This document shows positions 53,891 to 62,384 of a DNA stretch of 64,000 nt, piece after piece; the stretch's first letter is position 1, and each line of letters begins with the position of its first letter. The notes beneath the pieces were generated by a model. It ran no database searches, was not told the origin of the DNA, and saw only the letters and a program-made list of their open reading frames with translations. This DNA is from Caulobacter segnis. Its GTDB lineage: Bacteria; Pseudomonadota; Alphaproteobacteria; Caulobacterales; Caulobacteraceae. Location of the stretch: positions 2,418,001-2,482,000 of the forward strand of contig NZ_CP096040.1 in the NCBI RefSeq assembly GCF_023935105.1, given 5' to 3'. The position numbers and the translations under genes were made by a program.

Positions 53891-54694
53891 ATGCGTAAGC
53901 CGTTTCTCAGTCTCGTCGCCGTGCTGGGCCTCGCCGCCTGCGCCACAGAGCCGATGCTGGGGCCGCCGCCTCCGCCGCCGTCCGGCCCGGTCGCCGTCAG
54001 TATTCCAGCCAACATCGCCGCGTCGCTGAGCGATCCGTCGCGTCCGGCCGCCGACATGGTCCGAGACAGGGACCGCCATCCGGGCGAGGTCCTGGCCTTC
54101 GCCGGCGTGCGTCCGGGCGCGAAGGTGGCCGACCTGATTCCCGGCGGCGGCTATTTCACCCGTATCTTCTCGAAGGCCGTCGGTCCGAGAGGGCGCGTCT
54201 ACGCCTACGTGCCGGACGAACTCACCAAGGCGGCCAAGCGTGAGCCGACGGTGAACGCCATCGCCCGCGATCCGGCCTATCCGAACGTGACGGTGATCCT
54301 GAACACCCTGCCCAACTTCGCCACGCCGGAGAAGCTGGACCTGGTGTTCACGGCCCAGAACTATCACGACATGCACGACAAGTTCATGGGCCCGGCCAAC
54401 CTGTCGGTCGTGAACCGCCAGGTCTTCAAGGCGCTGAAGCCGGGCGGCGTCTATCTGGTCATCGACCACGTGGCCGATGCCGGCTCGGGTCTGCGCGACA
54501 CCGAGACCCTGCACCGCATCGATCCGGCGGTGGTCAAGGCCGAAGTGACGGCCGCCGGCTTCATCTTCGAGGGGGAGAGCCGCGTGCTGCGCAATTCGAA
54601 CGATCCCCGCAAGGCCAACGTCTACGACGCCGGCATCCGGGGTAAGACCGACCAGTTCGTCTACAAGTTCCGCAAGCCGTCGACGGCGCGCTGA
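53891..54694 (+). CDS. predicted methyltransferase lipoprotein
   Basis: The 267-aa product begins MRKPFLSLVAVLGLAACATE with lipobox LAAC (Cys17), then a Pro-rich stretch. The body resembles a class I methyltransferase domain: VADLIPGGGYFTRIFSKAVG (motif I), GRVYAYVPDE, LDLVFTAQNYHDMHDKF and ALKPGGVYLVIDHVAD. This family is known as exported methyltransferase-like proteins; SAM is not normally available outside the cytoplasm, so activity is questionable. It lies 57 bases after the hydrolase gene. Confidence 0.85.
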   Translation: MRKPFLSLVAVLGLAACATEPMLGPPPPPPSGPVAVSIPANIAASLSDPSRPAADMVRDRDRHPGEVLAFAGVRPGAKVADLIPGGGYFTRIFSKAVGPRGRVYAYVPDELTKAAKREPTVNAIARDPAYPNVTVILNTLPNFATPEKLDLVFTAQNYHDMHDKFMGPANLSVVNRQVFKALKPGGVYLVIDHVADAGSGLRDTETLHRIDPAVVKAEVTAAGFIFEGESRVLRNSNDPRKANVYDAGIRGKTDQFVYKFRKPSTAR

Positions 54695-54768
54695 CCGGAA
54701 ACGGCCGACAATCCAACGATAAGGACCGCGCCCATGAGGCGCGGTTCGCATTTGCAGGGAGCTCTAGA

Positions 54769-55665
54769 ATGACGCGCATCGCGTTCATCGGCCTGGGCAA
54801 CATGGGCGGCGGCATGGTCGCCAACCAGGCCAAGGCCCAGCATCAGGTCCGCGCCTTCGACCTGTCGGCGGCGGCGGTCGCGCGCGCCGTGGCGGCCGGC
54901 TGCCACGCGGCGGCGTCGGTGGAGGAAGCCGTGGCGGACGCCGAGGTGGTGATCACCATGCTGCCCGCCGGCCCGCATGTCCGTTCGGTCTATGGCGAGC
55001 AGGTCTTTGCCCATGCGCCCAAATCGGCCCTGCTGATCGACTGTTCGACCATCGACGTCGAGAGCGCCCGGGCCGTGGCCAAGCAGGCGGCCGAGGCCGG
55101 CTTCCGCTTCGCCGACGCGCCGGTGTCGGGCGGGGTCATGGCCGCCGAGGCCGGGACGCTGGCCTTCATGGTCGGTTGCGACGAGGCCAACTTTCCCGCC
55201 GTCGAGGCGGCGCTGGCCCCGATGTCGCGGGCGACGATCCACGCCGGCGACCACGGTGCGGGGCAGGCGGCCAAGATCTGCAACAACATGCTGCTGGGCG
55301 TCTCGATGCTGGGGACCTGCGAGGCCTTCGCCCTGGCCGAGAAGCTGGGCCTGGCCGCCGACCGCTTCTTCGAGATCGCCAGCAAGTCGTCGGGCCAGTG
55401 CTGGTCGGTGACCTCGTACTGCCCGGTTCCCGGCGTCGGTCCCCAGACGCCGGCCGATCGCGGCTACGAAGGCGGGTTCGCCACGGCGATGATGCTGAAG
55501 GACCTGAAGCTGGCCCAGGACGCCGCCGCCAAGGCCGGCGCCAGCACGCCGATGGGCGCCCAGGCCGAGGCGCTGTACGCCCTGCTGGCGGCGAACGGCC
55601 TGGGCGGGAAGGACTTCTCCGCGGCCATCCAGTTACTTCGCGGCAAGCTGGCGGAACTGACCTGA
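54769..55665 (+). CDS. mmsB: 3-hydroxyisobutyrate dehydrogenase
   Basis: The 298-aa product starts MTRIAFIGLGNMGGGMVANQ, the NAD-binding motif of beta-hydroxyacid dehydrogenases. DAPVSGGVMAAEAGTLAFMV is the substrate-binding segment, and AGQAAKICNNMLLGVSMLG has the catalytic Lys. It oxidises 3-hydroxyisobutyrate to methylmalonate semialdehyde in valine degradation. Length is normal. It is the last gene of the cluster; mmsA is not in the window. Confidence 0.93.
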   Translation: MTRIAFIGLGNMGGGMVANQAKAQHQVRAFDLSAAAVARAVAAGCHAAASVEEAVADAEVVITMLPAGPHVRSVYGEQVFAHAPKSALLIDCSTIDVESARAVAKQAAEAGFRFADAPVSGGVMAAEAGTLAFMVGCDEANFPAVEAALAPMSRATIHAGDHGAGQAAKICNNMLLGVSMLGTCEAFALAEKLGLAADRFFEIASKSSGQCWSVTSYCPVPGVGPQTPADRGYEGGFATAMMLKDLKLAQDAAAKAGASTPMGAQAEALYALLAANGLGGKDFSAAIQLLRGKLAELT

Positions 55666-55809
55666 ATCGTCCAAGAGGTCGCCTTCGGGGGCTCGCGATT
55701 GACGCTGGCTATGCGTCCAATCGCGCAATTCTATTTGCTAGGTAAATGCCCCTAGATGGACACTAAAGGCGCTTGGTGCGAAAAGCCGAGGCAGGAATAA
55801 GGGGACCAT

Positions 55810-55823
55810 CGGACGATCGTCCG
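55810..55823. promoter_or_regulatory. palindrome in the hemA leader
   Basis: CGGACGATCGTCCG is a perfect 14-bp palindrome ending 19 bases before the hemA ATG. In DNA it could be an operator; in RNA it would fold only weakly because the arms have no loop. Confidence 0.4.
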
Positions 55824-55842
55824 GTCGGTTTGGAAGAACGTC

Positions 55843-57069
55843 ATGGACTACAAAGCCGCGTTCCGCAGCGCCGTCGACCAGATCCGCGATGAGGGCCGCT
55901 ACCGAGTCTTCGCCGACCTGAAGCGTCAGCGTGGTTCGTTCCCGCGCGCGACCTGGACCCGCCAGGACGGCTCGGAACGCGAAGTCGTGGTCTGGTGCAG
56001 CAACGACTATCTCGGCCAGGGCCAGAACCCGGTCGTGCTGGACGCCATGAAGGACGCTGTCGACCAGCATGGTTCGGGCTCGGGCGGCACCCGCAACATC
56101 TCGGGCACCAATCACGATCACGTCCGGCTCGAGCAGGAACTGGCCGATCTGCACGGCAAGGAAGCCGCGCTGCTGTTCACCTCGGGCTATGTCTCGAACG
56201 AGGCCTCGCTGTCGGTCGTGCAGAAGATCCTGCCCGGCCTGATCATCTTCTCGGATGAACTGAACCACGCCTCGATGATCGCCGGCATCCGCAACGGCGG
56301 TGGCCCGCGCAAGATCTTCAGGCACAACGACCTGGCGCACCTCGAGGAACTGCTGGCCGCCGCGCCGGCCGACGCGCCCAAGTTGATCGCCTTCGAGAGC
56401 GTCTATTCGATGGACGGCGACATCGCCGACCTGGCCGGCACCATCGCCCTGGCCAAGAAGTACGGCGCCATGACCTATCTGGACGAAGTCCACGCGGTCG
56501 GCATGTACGGCCCGCGCGGCGGCGGCGTCGCCGAGCGCGAAGGCCTGATGGGCGAGATCGACATCATCGAAGGCACGCTGGGCAAGGCGTTCGGCGTGAT
56601 GGGCGGCTATATCACCGGCGACACCGAGGTGATCGACGCGATCCGCCTGATGGCCGCCGGCTTCATCTTCACCACCTCGCTGCCGCCGGCCCTGACGGCG
56701 GGAGCGCTGGCCAGCGTCCGCTGGCTGAAGGCCCACCCTGAAGTGCGCGAAATCCACCAGGAGCGCGCCGCCACCCTGAAGGCCATGTTCCGCGCCGCCG
56801 GTCTGCCGGTGATGGACAGCGCGAGCCACATCGTCCCGGTGCTGGTCGGCGATCCGATCCACTGCAAGATGATCAGCGACATGCTGCTGGCCGATCACGG
56901 CGTCTATGTGCAGCCGATCAACTATCCGACCGTGCCGCGCGGCACCGAGCGCCTGCGCTTCACGCCCACGCCGTTCCATACCGACGAGATGATGCGCAAG
57001 CTGGTCGGGGCCATGGAAAAGCTGTGGGCCCACTGCAATGTCGCCCGCATGGGCGGTCACGCCGCTTAG
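55843..57069 (+). CDS. hemA: 5-aminolevulinate synthase
   Basis: The 408-aa PLP enzyme makes 5-aminolevulinate from glycine and succinyl-CoA (Shemin pathway), the start of heme synthesis in alphaproteobacteria. [56 protein letters not shown] and the PLP lysine Lys248 in [14 protein letters not shown] are all clear. It is preceded by a 177-base gap holding a palindrome, and followed by a convergent mucR gene. Confidence 0.97.
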   Translation: MDYKAAFRSAVDQIRDEGRYRVFADLKRQRGSFPRATWTRQDGSEREVVVWCSNDYLGQGQNPVVLDAMKDAVDQHGSGSGGTRNISGTNHDHVRLEQELADLHGKEAALLFTSGYVSNEASLSVVQKILPGLIIFSDELNHASMIAGIRNGGGPRKIFRHNDLAHLEELLAAAPADAPKLIAFESVYSMDGDIADLAGTIALAKKYGAMTYLDEVHAVGMYGPRGGGVAEREGLMGEIDIIEGTLGKAFGVMGGYITGDTEVIDAIRLMAAGFIFTTSLPPALTAGALASVRWLKAHPEVREIHQERAATLKAMFRAAGLPVMDSASHIVPVLVGDPIHCKMISDMLLADHGVYVQPINYPTVPRGTERLRFTPTPFHTDEMMRKLVGAMEKLWAHCNVARMGGHAA

Positions 57070-57140
57070 CCCGAAGGATACAGCGCACTTCAGCTTCGAC
57101 CGAACCGACCATCTTCGAGGCGAGCAGCGTCGAAACGAAA

Positions 57141-57165
57141 AACGCCGCCGGAGTCCGGCGGCGTT
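57141..57165 (-). terminator. intrinsic terminator after mucR
   Basis: AACGCCGCCGG (57141-57151) pairs with CCGGCGGCGTT (57155-57165), loop AGT. On the minus strand the hairpin is followed by TTTTTCGTTT, so it terminates the leftward mucR transcript; it may also stop hemA transcripts. Confidence 0.85.
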
Positions 57166-57208
57166 CGCGTGCCTGGAAGGCGTCTTCCGGCAAGAGAGTC
57201 GGGCGCGA

Positions 57209-57652
57209 TCAGCTACCGCGCCGCACGCCCTTGCCCAGGCCGATCTTCTTGGCGAAGTCCGAGCGACGCGCCGCATAGGCGGGGGCGACCATCGGATAGT
57301 CCGGCGGCAGGCCCCACTTGCGGCGATATTCCTCGGGGCTCATGTCGTAGTGCGAGCGCAGATAGCGCTTGAGCATCTTCAGCTTCTTGCCGTCCTCGAG
57401 GCAGACGATGAAGTCGTGCTGCACCGAACGGCCCACCGGCACCGCGGGCTTGGCCTTCTCGGCCGGGCGCGGCGTCTCGCCGCCGTTGTTGAGCGAGGCC
57501 AGAGCCTCGTGGACCGTGCGGATGAGTTCCGGAATGGCCGTCTGGGAGACTGTGTTCTGGCCGACATAGGCCGCCACGATCTCGGCGCTGAGCCCCAGGA
57601 TGTCGACGCCATTGTCGTTCGTCGTTTCCGTGCCGCCGCCCTGAGACGCCAT
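57209..57652 (-). CDS. MucR/Ros-family transcriptional regulator
   Basis: The 147-aa product starts at ATG 57652. The C-terminal Ros/MucR zinc-finger-like domain contains CLEDGKKLKMLKRYLRSHYD and MSPEEYRRKWGLPPDYPMVA, followed by YAARRSDFAKKIGLGKG. MucR proteins are H-NS-like global repressors of the alphaproteobacteria; in Caulobacter, MucR1/2 restrain S-to-G1 gene control. This copy lies between hemA and glyA and is probably a further paralogue. It is divergent from glyA (164-base gap). Confidence 0.92.
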   Translation of the reverse strand: MASQGGGTETTNDNGVDILGLSAEIVAAYVGQNTVSQTAIPELIRTVHEALASLNNGGETPRPAEKAKPAVPVGRSVQHDFIVCLEDGKKLKMLKRYLRSHYDMSPEEYRRKWGLPPDYPMVAPAYAARRSDFAKKIGLGKGVRRGS

Positions 57653-57816
57653 GAGATACCCCACTACCGTTGCTGCTGTTGTTATGTCGCAGGGGCTAGG
57701 AGCCGCCCTGCGCGACTGCAACGCACAGCTGGGCAAGTGGTTCCGAGATTGATCGCCGCGCCTATCCCGTTAAAGAGGGCGCCTCTGCTGACTCCCCGTA
57801 ACGCCTGGAGAGCGTC

Positions 57817-59103
57817 ATGACCCAAACCAACACCAGCGCCTTTTTCGGCGCGGACCTCGCCACCGCGGACGCAGACATCTTCGACCGTATCGGTCGTGAG
57901 CTGGACCGTCAGCAGAACCAGATCGAGCTGATCGCCTCGGAGAACATCGTCTCCAAGGCCGTCCTGCAAGCCCAGGGCTCGATCCTGACCAACAAGTACG
58001 CCGAGGGCTATCCCGGCAAGCGCTATTATGGCGGCTGCGAATATGTCGACGAGATCGAGACGATCGCGATCGAGCGCGCCAAGCAGCTGTTCGGCGCCGG
58101 CTTCGCCAACGTCCAGCCGCACTCGGGCTCGCAAGCCAACCAGTCTGTGTTCATGGCCCTGCTGCAGCCGGGCGACACGTTCCTGGGCATGGACCTGGCC
58201 GCCGGCGGCCACCTGACCCACGGCTCGCCCGCCAACCAGTCGGGCAAGTGGTTCAAGCCGGTCTCCTACACCGTGCGCCAGCAGGACCAGCTGATCGACT
58301 ATGACGGCGTGGCCGAGATCGCCCAGCGCGAGAAGCCCAAGCTGATCATCGCCGGCGGCAGCGCCTACAGCCGCGAGATCGACTTCGCCAAGTTCCGCGA
58401 GATCGCCGACAGCATCGGCGCCTATCTGATGGTCGACATGGCCCACTTCGCGGGCCTGGTGGCCGGCGGCGTGTTCCCCAGCCCGATCCCGCACGCCCAC
58501 GTCGTCACCACCACCACCCACAAGACCCTGCGCGGCCCGCGCGGCGGCATGGTGCTGACCAACGACGAGGCGATCATCAAGAAGGTCAATTCGGCCGTTT
58601 TCCCGGGCCTGCAGGGCGGTCCGCTGGAACACGTCATCGCCGCCAAGGCCGTGGCCTTCGGCGAGGCGCTGCAGCCGTCGTTCAAGGCCTACGCCCAGCA
58701 GATCATCGCCAACGCCAAGGCGCTGGCCGAGGCCTTGGGCAAGTCGGGCGTCAACATCGTCTCGGGCGGCACCGACAGCCACCTGATGCTGGTCGACCTG
58801 CGTCCCAAGGGCGTCACGGGTCGCGACGCCGAGCACAGCCTCGAGCGCGCCCACATGACCTGCAACAAGAATGGCGTGCCGTTCGACACCGCGCCGTTCA
58901 CCATCACCTCGGGCATCCGCCTGGGTACGCCGGCCGGCACCACGCGCGGCTTCAAGGAAGCCGAGTTCACCCGCGTGGGCGAGCTGATCGGCGAGGTGGT
59001 CAACGGTCTGGCCGCCAACGGTCCCGAAGGCAACGCCGCCGTCGAGGCCAAGGTGCGCGAGGAAGTGCTGGCCTTGACGGCCCGCTTCCCGATCTACAAC
59101 TAA
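57817..59103 (+). CDS. glyA: serine hydroxymethyltransferase
   Basis: The 428-aa PLP enzyme interconverts serine and glycine with tetrahydrofolate. [40 protein letters not shown] and Lys236 in [14 protein letters not shown] are diagnostic. It provides glycine for HemA nearby, and one-carbon units. The upstream gap has no recognisable riboswitch. nrdR follows 32 bases after the stop and may be in the same operon. Confidence 0.97.
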   Translation: MTQTNTSAFFGADLATADADIFDRIGRELDRQQNQIELIASENIVSKAVLQAQGSILTNKYAEGYPGKRYYGGCEYVDEIETIAIERAKQLFGAGFANVQPHSGSQANQSVFMALLQPGDTFLGMDLAAGGHLTHGSPANQSGKWFKPVSYTVRQQDQLIDYDGVAEIAQREKPKLIIAGGSAYSREIDFAKFREIADSIGAYLMVDMAHFAGLVAGGVFPSPIPHAHVVTTTTHKTLRGPRGGMVLTNDEAIIKKVNSAVFPGLQGGPLEHVIAAKAVAFGEALQPSFKAYAQQIIANAKALAEALGKSGVNIVSGGTDSHLMLVDLRPKGVTGRDAEHSLERAHMTCNKNGVPFDTAPFTITSGIRLGTPAGTTRGFKEAEFTRVGELIGEVVNGLAANGPEGNAAVEAKVREEVLALTARFPIYN

Positions 59104-59135
59104 TTGAGTTCAGGCGCCGCGGGAGGGGCCACATC

Positions 59136-59609
59136 ATGCGTTGCCCCTTCTGCGGCCATGCCGAAAGCCAGGTCAAGGACAGCCGCCCGTCGGAAGACGG
59201 TGCGGCCATTCGCCGCCGCCGGATGTGCCCGGAGTGCGGTGGGCGCTTCACCACCTTCGAGCGCGTGCAGCTGCGCGAGCTGATCATCCTGAAGCGTTCG
59301 GGCCGGCGTTCGCCGTTCGACCGCGACAAGCTTGTTCGTTCAATTGCTCTGGCGACGCAGAAGCGCCCGGTCGAGCCGGAACGCGTGGAACGCATGATCA
59401 ACGGCATCGTCCGGCAGCTGGAAAGCATGGGCGAAACCGAGCTTCCGTCGTCGACGGTGGGCGAAATGGTCATGAAGGCGTTGAAATCGCTCGATGACGT
59501 GGCCTATGTCCGCTACGCCTCGGTCTATCGGGATTTCAAGGAAACAAGCGACTTCGCGAAGTTCCTCGGCGAAGAAGGTCTGAGCGACAGCGGCGAAGAC
59601 GAGCTATAG
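59136..59609 (+). CDS. nrdR: transcriptional repressor NrdR
   Basis: The 157-aa product has a zinc ribbon with Cys3, Cys6, Cys31 and Cys34 (MRCPFC and [10 protein letters not shown]) and an ATP-cone domain (about 49-139, [20 protein letters not shown]). It represses ribonucleotide reductase genes in response to dATP/ATP. The glyA-nrdR-rib-nusB order is common in proteobacteria. Confidence 0.96.
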   Translation: MRCPFCGHAESQVKDSRPSEDGAAIRRRRMCPECGGRFTTFERVQLRELIILKRSGRRSPFDRDKLVRSIALATQKRPVEPERVERMINGIVRQLESMGETELPSSTVGEMVMKALKSLDDVAYVRYASVYRDFKETSDFAKFLGEEGLSDSGEDEL

Positions 59610-59673
59610 TTCGTTAATCCCTGATGTGTGCTTTTGGTTACGCGGCGAGCGTAGCCGTGGAGATTCGAGCTAG

Positions 59674-60138
59674 ATGGTAGACGACAACATCCGCCTGCTG
59701 ATCGTGGAGGGCCGAAACCATTCGGGCGTCTCCGACGAGCTGCTGCGCGGAGCCGCCCAGGCGATCGAGGCCCAGGGCGCCGAGTACGACGTGATCACGG
59801 TCTCCAGCGCGCTGCAGATTCCGACCGCCATCGCCCTGGCCGAGGAGGCCGGACACCGGCCCGTGGGCGTGCGCTACGACGGCTATGTCGCCCTCGGCGT
59901 GGTCATCCGCGGCGAGACCTATCACTTCGAGCTGGTGGCCCATGAGACCGCACGGGGCCTGCAGGACCTGGGCGTGGGCAAGCGCCTGCCGATCGGCTTT
60001 GGCGTACTGGCCGTCGACGACGAGGCCCAGGCCTTGACGCGCGCCAAGGTCAGCGAAGGCGATCGCGGCGGCGCGGCCGCCAGGGCGTGCCTGGAAACCA
60101 TCGCTCTGAAGCGTCAATTGCTGGGGCAGGCCCGATGA
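59674..60138 (+). CDS. ribH: 6,7-dimethyl-8-ribityllumazine synthase
   Basis: The 154-aa product shows [33 protein letters not shown] and [20 protein letters not shown] (active-site His within GETYHFE). It catalyses the penultimate step of riboflavin synthesis and assembles into icosahedral or pentameric shells. The ribD, ribE and ribBA genes often placed before it are absent here. Its stop overlaps nusB (ATGA). Confidence 0.95.
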   Translation: MVDDNIRLLIVEGRNHSGVSDELLRGAAQAIEAQGAEYDVITVSSALQIPTAIALAEEAGHRPVGVRYDGYVALGVVIRGETYHFELVAHETARGLQDLGVGKRLPIGFGVLAVDDEAQALTRAKVSEGDRGGAAARACLETIALKRQLLGQAR

Positions 60139-60584
60139 GCGGCAACCGTATTCAACCGCGTTCGGTGGCGCGTCTGGCCGCCGTGCAGGCCCTCTATCAG
60201 ATGGAAGTTTCGGGCGCGGGCGTCGATTCGGTGATCCGCGAGTTCGGCGAGCACCGCTTCGACCGTGACGTCGAGGGTGAGCGCCTGGCCGCCGCCGACG
60301 AGACTTTCTTCGCCGAACTGACCAAGGGCGTGGTGACCAACCAGGCCAAGGTCGATCAGGGCATCGTCAAGCGCCTGGCCTCGGGCTGGCGCCTGGAGCG
60401 TCTGGACGCCACCGCCCGCGCCGTGCTGCGCGCCGGGGCCTTCGAGTTGATGTACCGACCGGACGTTCCGACCGAGGTCGTCATCAACGAATACGTCGAG
60501 ATCGCGAAATCCTTTTTTGAGGGTCCTGAGTCAGGCTTCATCAATGGCGCCCTCGACGCGATAGCCCGTGATGCACGAGACTGA
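60135..60584 (+). CDS. nusB: transcription antitermination factor NusB
   Basis: The 149-aa product starts at ATG 60135 within the ribH stop. The all-helical NusB fold shows [38 protein letters not shown], and [18 protein letters not shown]. It binds boxA RNA with NusE for rRNA antitermination. It overlaps thiL by 14 bases, so ribH-nusB-thiL are tightly coupled. Confidence 0.96.
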   Translation: MSGNRIQPRSVARLAAVQALYQMEVSGAGVDSVIREFGEHRFDRDVEGERLAAADETFFAELTKGVVTNQAKVDQGIVKRLASGWRLERLDATARAVLRAGAFELMYRPDVPTEVVINEYVEIAKSFFEGPESGFINGALDAIARDARD

Positions 60585-61602
60585 CGAAGACGACTGGTTC
60601 GCTGAAGACGACGCTCCGCCGACGGCGGTGGCGCCCGCGACGGAATTCGACCATATCGCGCGCCTTCTGCGTCCGCTGACGCGGGGCGATCCGGTGGCGC
60701 TGGATCTGCTGGACGACGCGGCGGTGCTGCCCTCGCGTCCGGGCTATGACCTGGTCGTCACCAAGGACGCCATGGTCGCCGGCGTACATTTCCTGGCCGA
60801 CGAGGCCCTGGACGTCGTCGCCCGCAAACTGATCCGCACCAATCTCTCGGATCTGGCCGCCAAGGCCGCCGAGCCGTACGGCTACTTCCTGGCCGTCGGC
60901 TGGCCCTCGGGCTCGGACGTCGCCTCGCGCGAGACGTTCGCGCGCGGGCTCGCCGAGGACGGGGCGACCTTCGACATCTCCCTGCTGGGCGGCGACACCG
61001 TCACCACGTCGGGGCCGCTCGTGGCGTCGGCGACCTTCCTGGGCTGGGTCCCGCAAGGCGGGGCGATCCTGCGTCGCGGCGCCAAGCCTGGCGACCGGCT
61101 GATGGTCTCCGGCACGATCGGCGACGGGTGGCTGGGCCTGCTGGCCCAATGGGGCGAGGTGGCCGACGCCGACGGCGCCATGCTGCGCCGCTATCGCCAG
61201 CCCGAGCCGCGCGTCACGCTGCGCGAGGCGATGCGCGTCCACGCCAAGGCCGCCGCCGACGTCTCCGACGGCCTACTGGCCGACAGCAGCCACATCGCCA
61301 AGGCCAGCGGCTGCCGCGTGCGCGTCGACCTGGAGCGTCTGCCTTTGTCGCCGGGCGCCCAGGCCTGGCTGGACCAGCAGCCCGAACAGGTCGAGGGCCG
61401 CATCTCCTTGGCCTCAGGCGGCGACGACTACGAGATCGTCTGCGCCGTCGATCCCGCGGAAGCCTGGAACTTCCGCGTCGCCGCCGCCGCCGCGGGCGTC
61501 AAGGTCAGCGAGATCGGCGAGTTCGTGGAAGGCGAGGGGGTTTCGGCCTACTACAAGGGCCGCGACGTCACGCCCTCGCGCCTGGGCTGGCTGCACGGCT
61601 GA
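60571..61602 (+). CDS. thiL: thiamine-monophosphate kinase
   Basis: The 343-aa product starts at ATG 60571; a GTG one codon upstream is an alternative. [20 protein letters not shown] (Mg/ATP-binding acidic loop), [30 protein letters not shown] and [20 protein letters not shown] match ThiL. It phosphorylates thiamine monophosphate to the active diphosphate. Tight overlap with nusB is a common arrangement. Confidence 0.96.
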   Translation: MHETDEDDWFAEDDAPPTAVAPATEFDHIARLLRPLTRGDPVALDLLDDAAVLPSRPGYDLVVTKDAMVAGVHFLADEALDVVARKLIRTNLSDLAAKAAEPYGYFLAVGWPSGSDVASRETFARGLAEDGATFDISLLGGDTVTTSGPLVASATFLGWVPQGGAILRRGAKPGDRLMVSGTIGDGWLGLLAQWGEVADADGAMLRRYRQPEPRVTLREAMRVHAKAAADVSDGLLADSSHIAKASGCRVRVDLERLPLSPGAQAWLDQQPEQVEGRISLASGGDDYEIVCAVDPAEAWNFRVAAAAAGVKVSEIGEFVEGEGVSAYYKGRDVTPSRLGWLHG

Positions 61603-61643
61603 ATTAGGCCAATCGCAAGGCCTGTCGGTTATGGAAGGCTTCC

Positions 61644-62138
61644 ATGACCGCTCGCCGCACACCCTCGCGCCGTTTCCTGCTCGCCGCCGTCGCCCTGACC
61701 CTGGCGGCCGGTCCCGCCTTGGCCAGCGCCAAGAAGGAGAAGAAGGAAGGCGAGGAGCAGGCGCTGGATCCCACCTACAAGCTGGGCTCCATGACCATCC
61801 CGATCATCGTCAACGGCCGGATCGTCAACTACGTCTTCGTGGCCCTGACCCTGAAGCTGGCCTTGGGAACCGAGATGGAGTCGTTCAAGGACAGGGAGCC
61901 CGAGCTGCGCGACGCGATCGTGCGGGCCGCCTACAAGACGCCCTTCACGCGGACGGACACTTGGAAGGAAGTCGACGGTCCGCGCCTGACCAGTTTCGTC
62001 ATGGGCCAGTGCGCCGCCTTGTTCGGCAAGGGCAAGGTCGCCTCGGTGGAGATCGTCAAGCAGATCCCCCGCCAGCAGCTGATGCCGCCCCAGCCGAACG
62101 CCGCCCAGTCGGCCGACTCGGGACCTTTGAACCCCTGA
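61644..62138 (+). CDS. FliL-like exported protein of unknown function
   Basis: The 164-aa product starts MTARRTPSRRFLLAAVALTL, a signal with an RR pair (Tat or Sec), cleavage near ALA|SA. A Lys/Glu-rich stretch follows. The body TIPIIVNGRIVNYVFVALTL, EPELRDAIVRAAYKTPF and KVASVEIVKQIPRQQL resembles the periplasmic domain of FliL-type proteins, but there is no transmembrane anchor besides the signal and no flagellar genes nearby. It lies 41 bases after thiL. Confidence 0.75.
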   Translation: MTARRTPSRRFLLAAVALTLAAGPALASAKKEKKEGEEQALDPTYKLGSMTIPIIVNGRIVNYVFVALTLKLALGTEMESFKDREPELRDAIVRAAYKTPFTRTDTWKEVDGPRLTSFVMGQCAALFGKGKVASVEIVKQIPRQQLMPPQPNAAQSADSGPLNP

Positions 62139-62226
62139 TCTCGCTCCAATAGCCAAGCCTTGCCCTTGAAAAGGCTTGCGCCGACGCGGGTTGCGCGCCT
62201 CTCGGCCATCTGACAGTCTCATTCGG

Positions 62227-62246
62227 ATGACGCTGTTCAGCGTCAT
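62227..62246. other. inverted repeat upstream of hppA
   Basis: ATGACGCTG (62227-62235) and CAGCGTCAT (62238-62246) form a perfect dyad with a 2-base centre. It lies in the 246-base gap (62139-62384) before hppA. Another weaker hairpin, AAGCCTT/AAGGCTT, begins just after the preceding stop (62155-62183) and may be its transcript end. No U-run follows either. Confidence 0.4.
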
Positions 62247-62384
62247 TTCCAGGGAGCATGTCGAGGGGGTACGAGGCCAAAAGGCCCGCCCGTCGATCCG
62301 GGCGATGGTTTGACCTGCGTCATTCCGCCGCCGACGGGACCGGCGTCCCCTCGTGATTTGAAGCGCGAAGGGGCGAAGAACCTA

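Noticed and set aside
57653..57816. Glycine or folate riboswitch before glyA
   Set aside because: The gap is only 164 bases and shared with the mucR promoter. No conserved riboswitch core or aptamer-like stems are visible.
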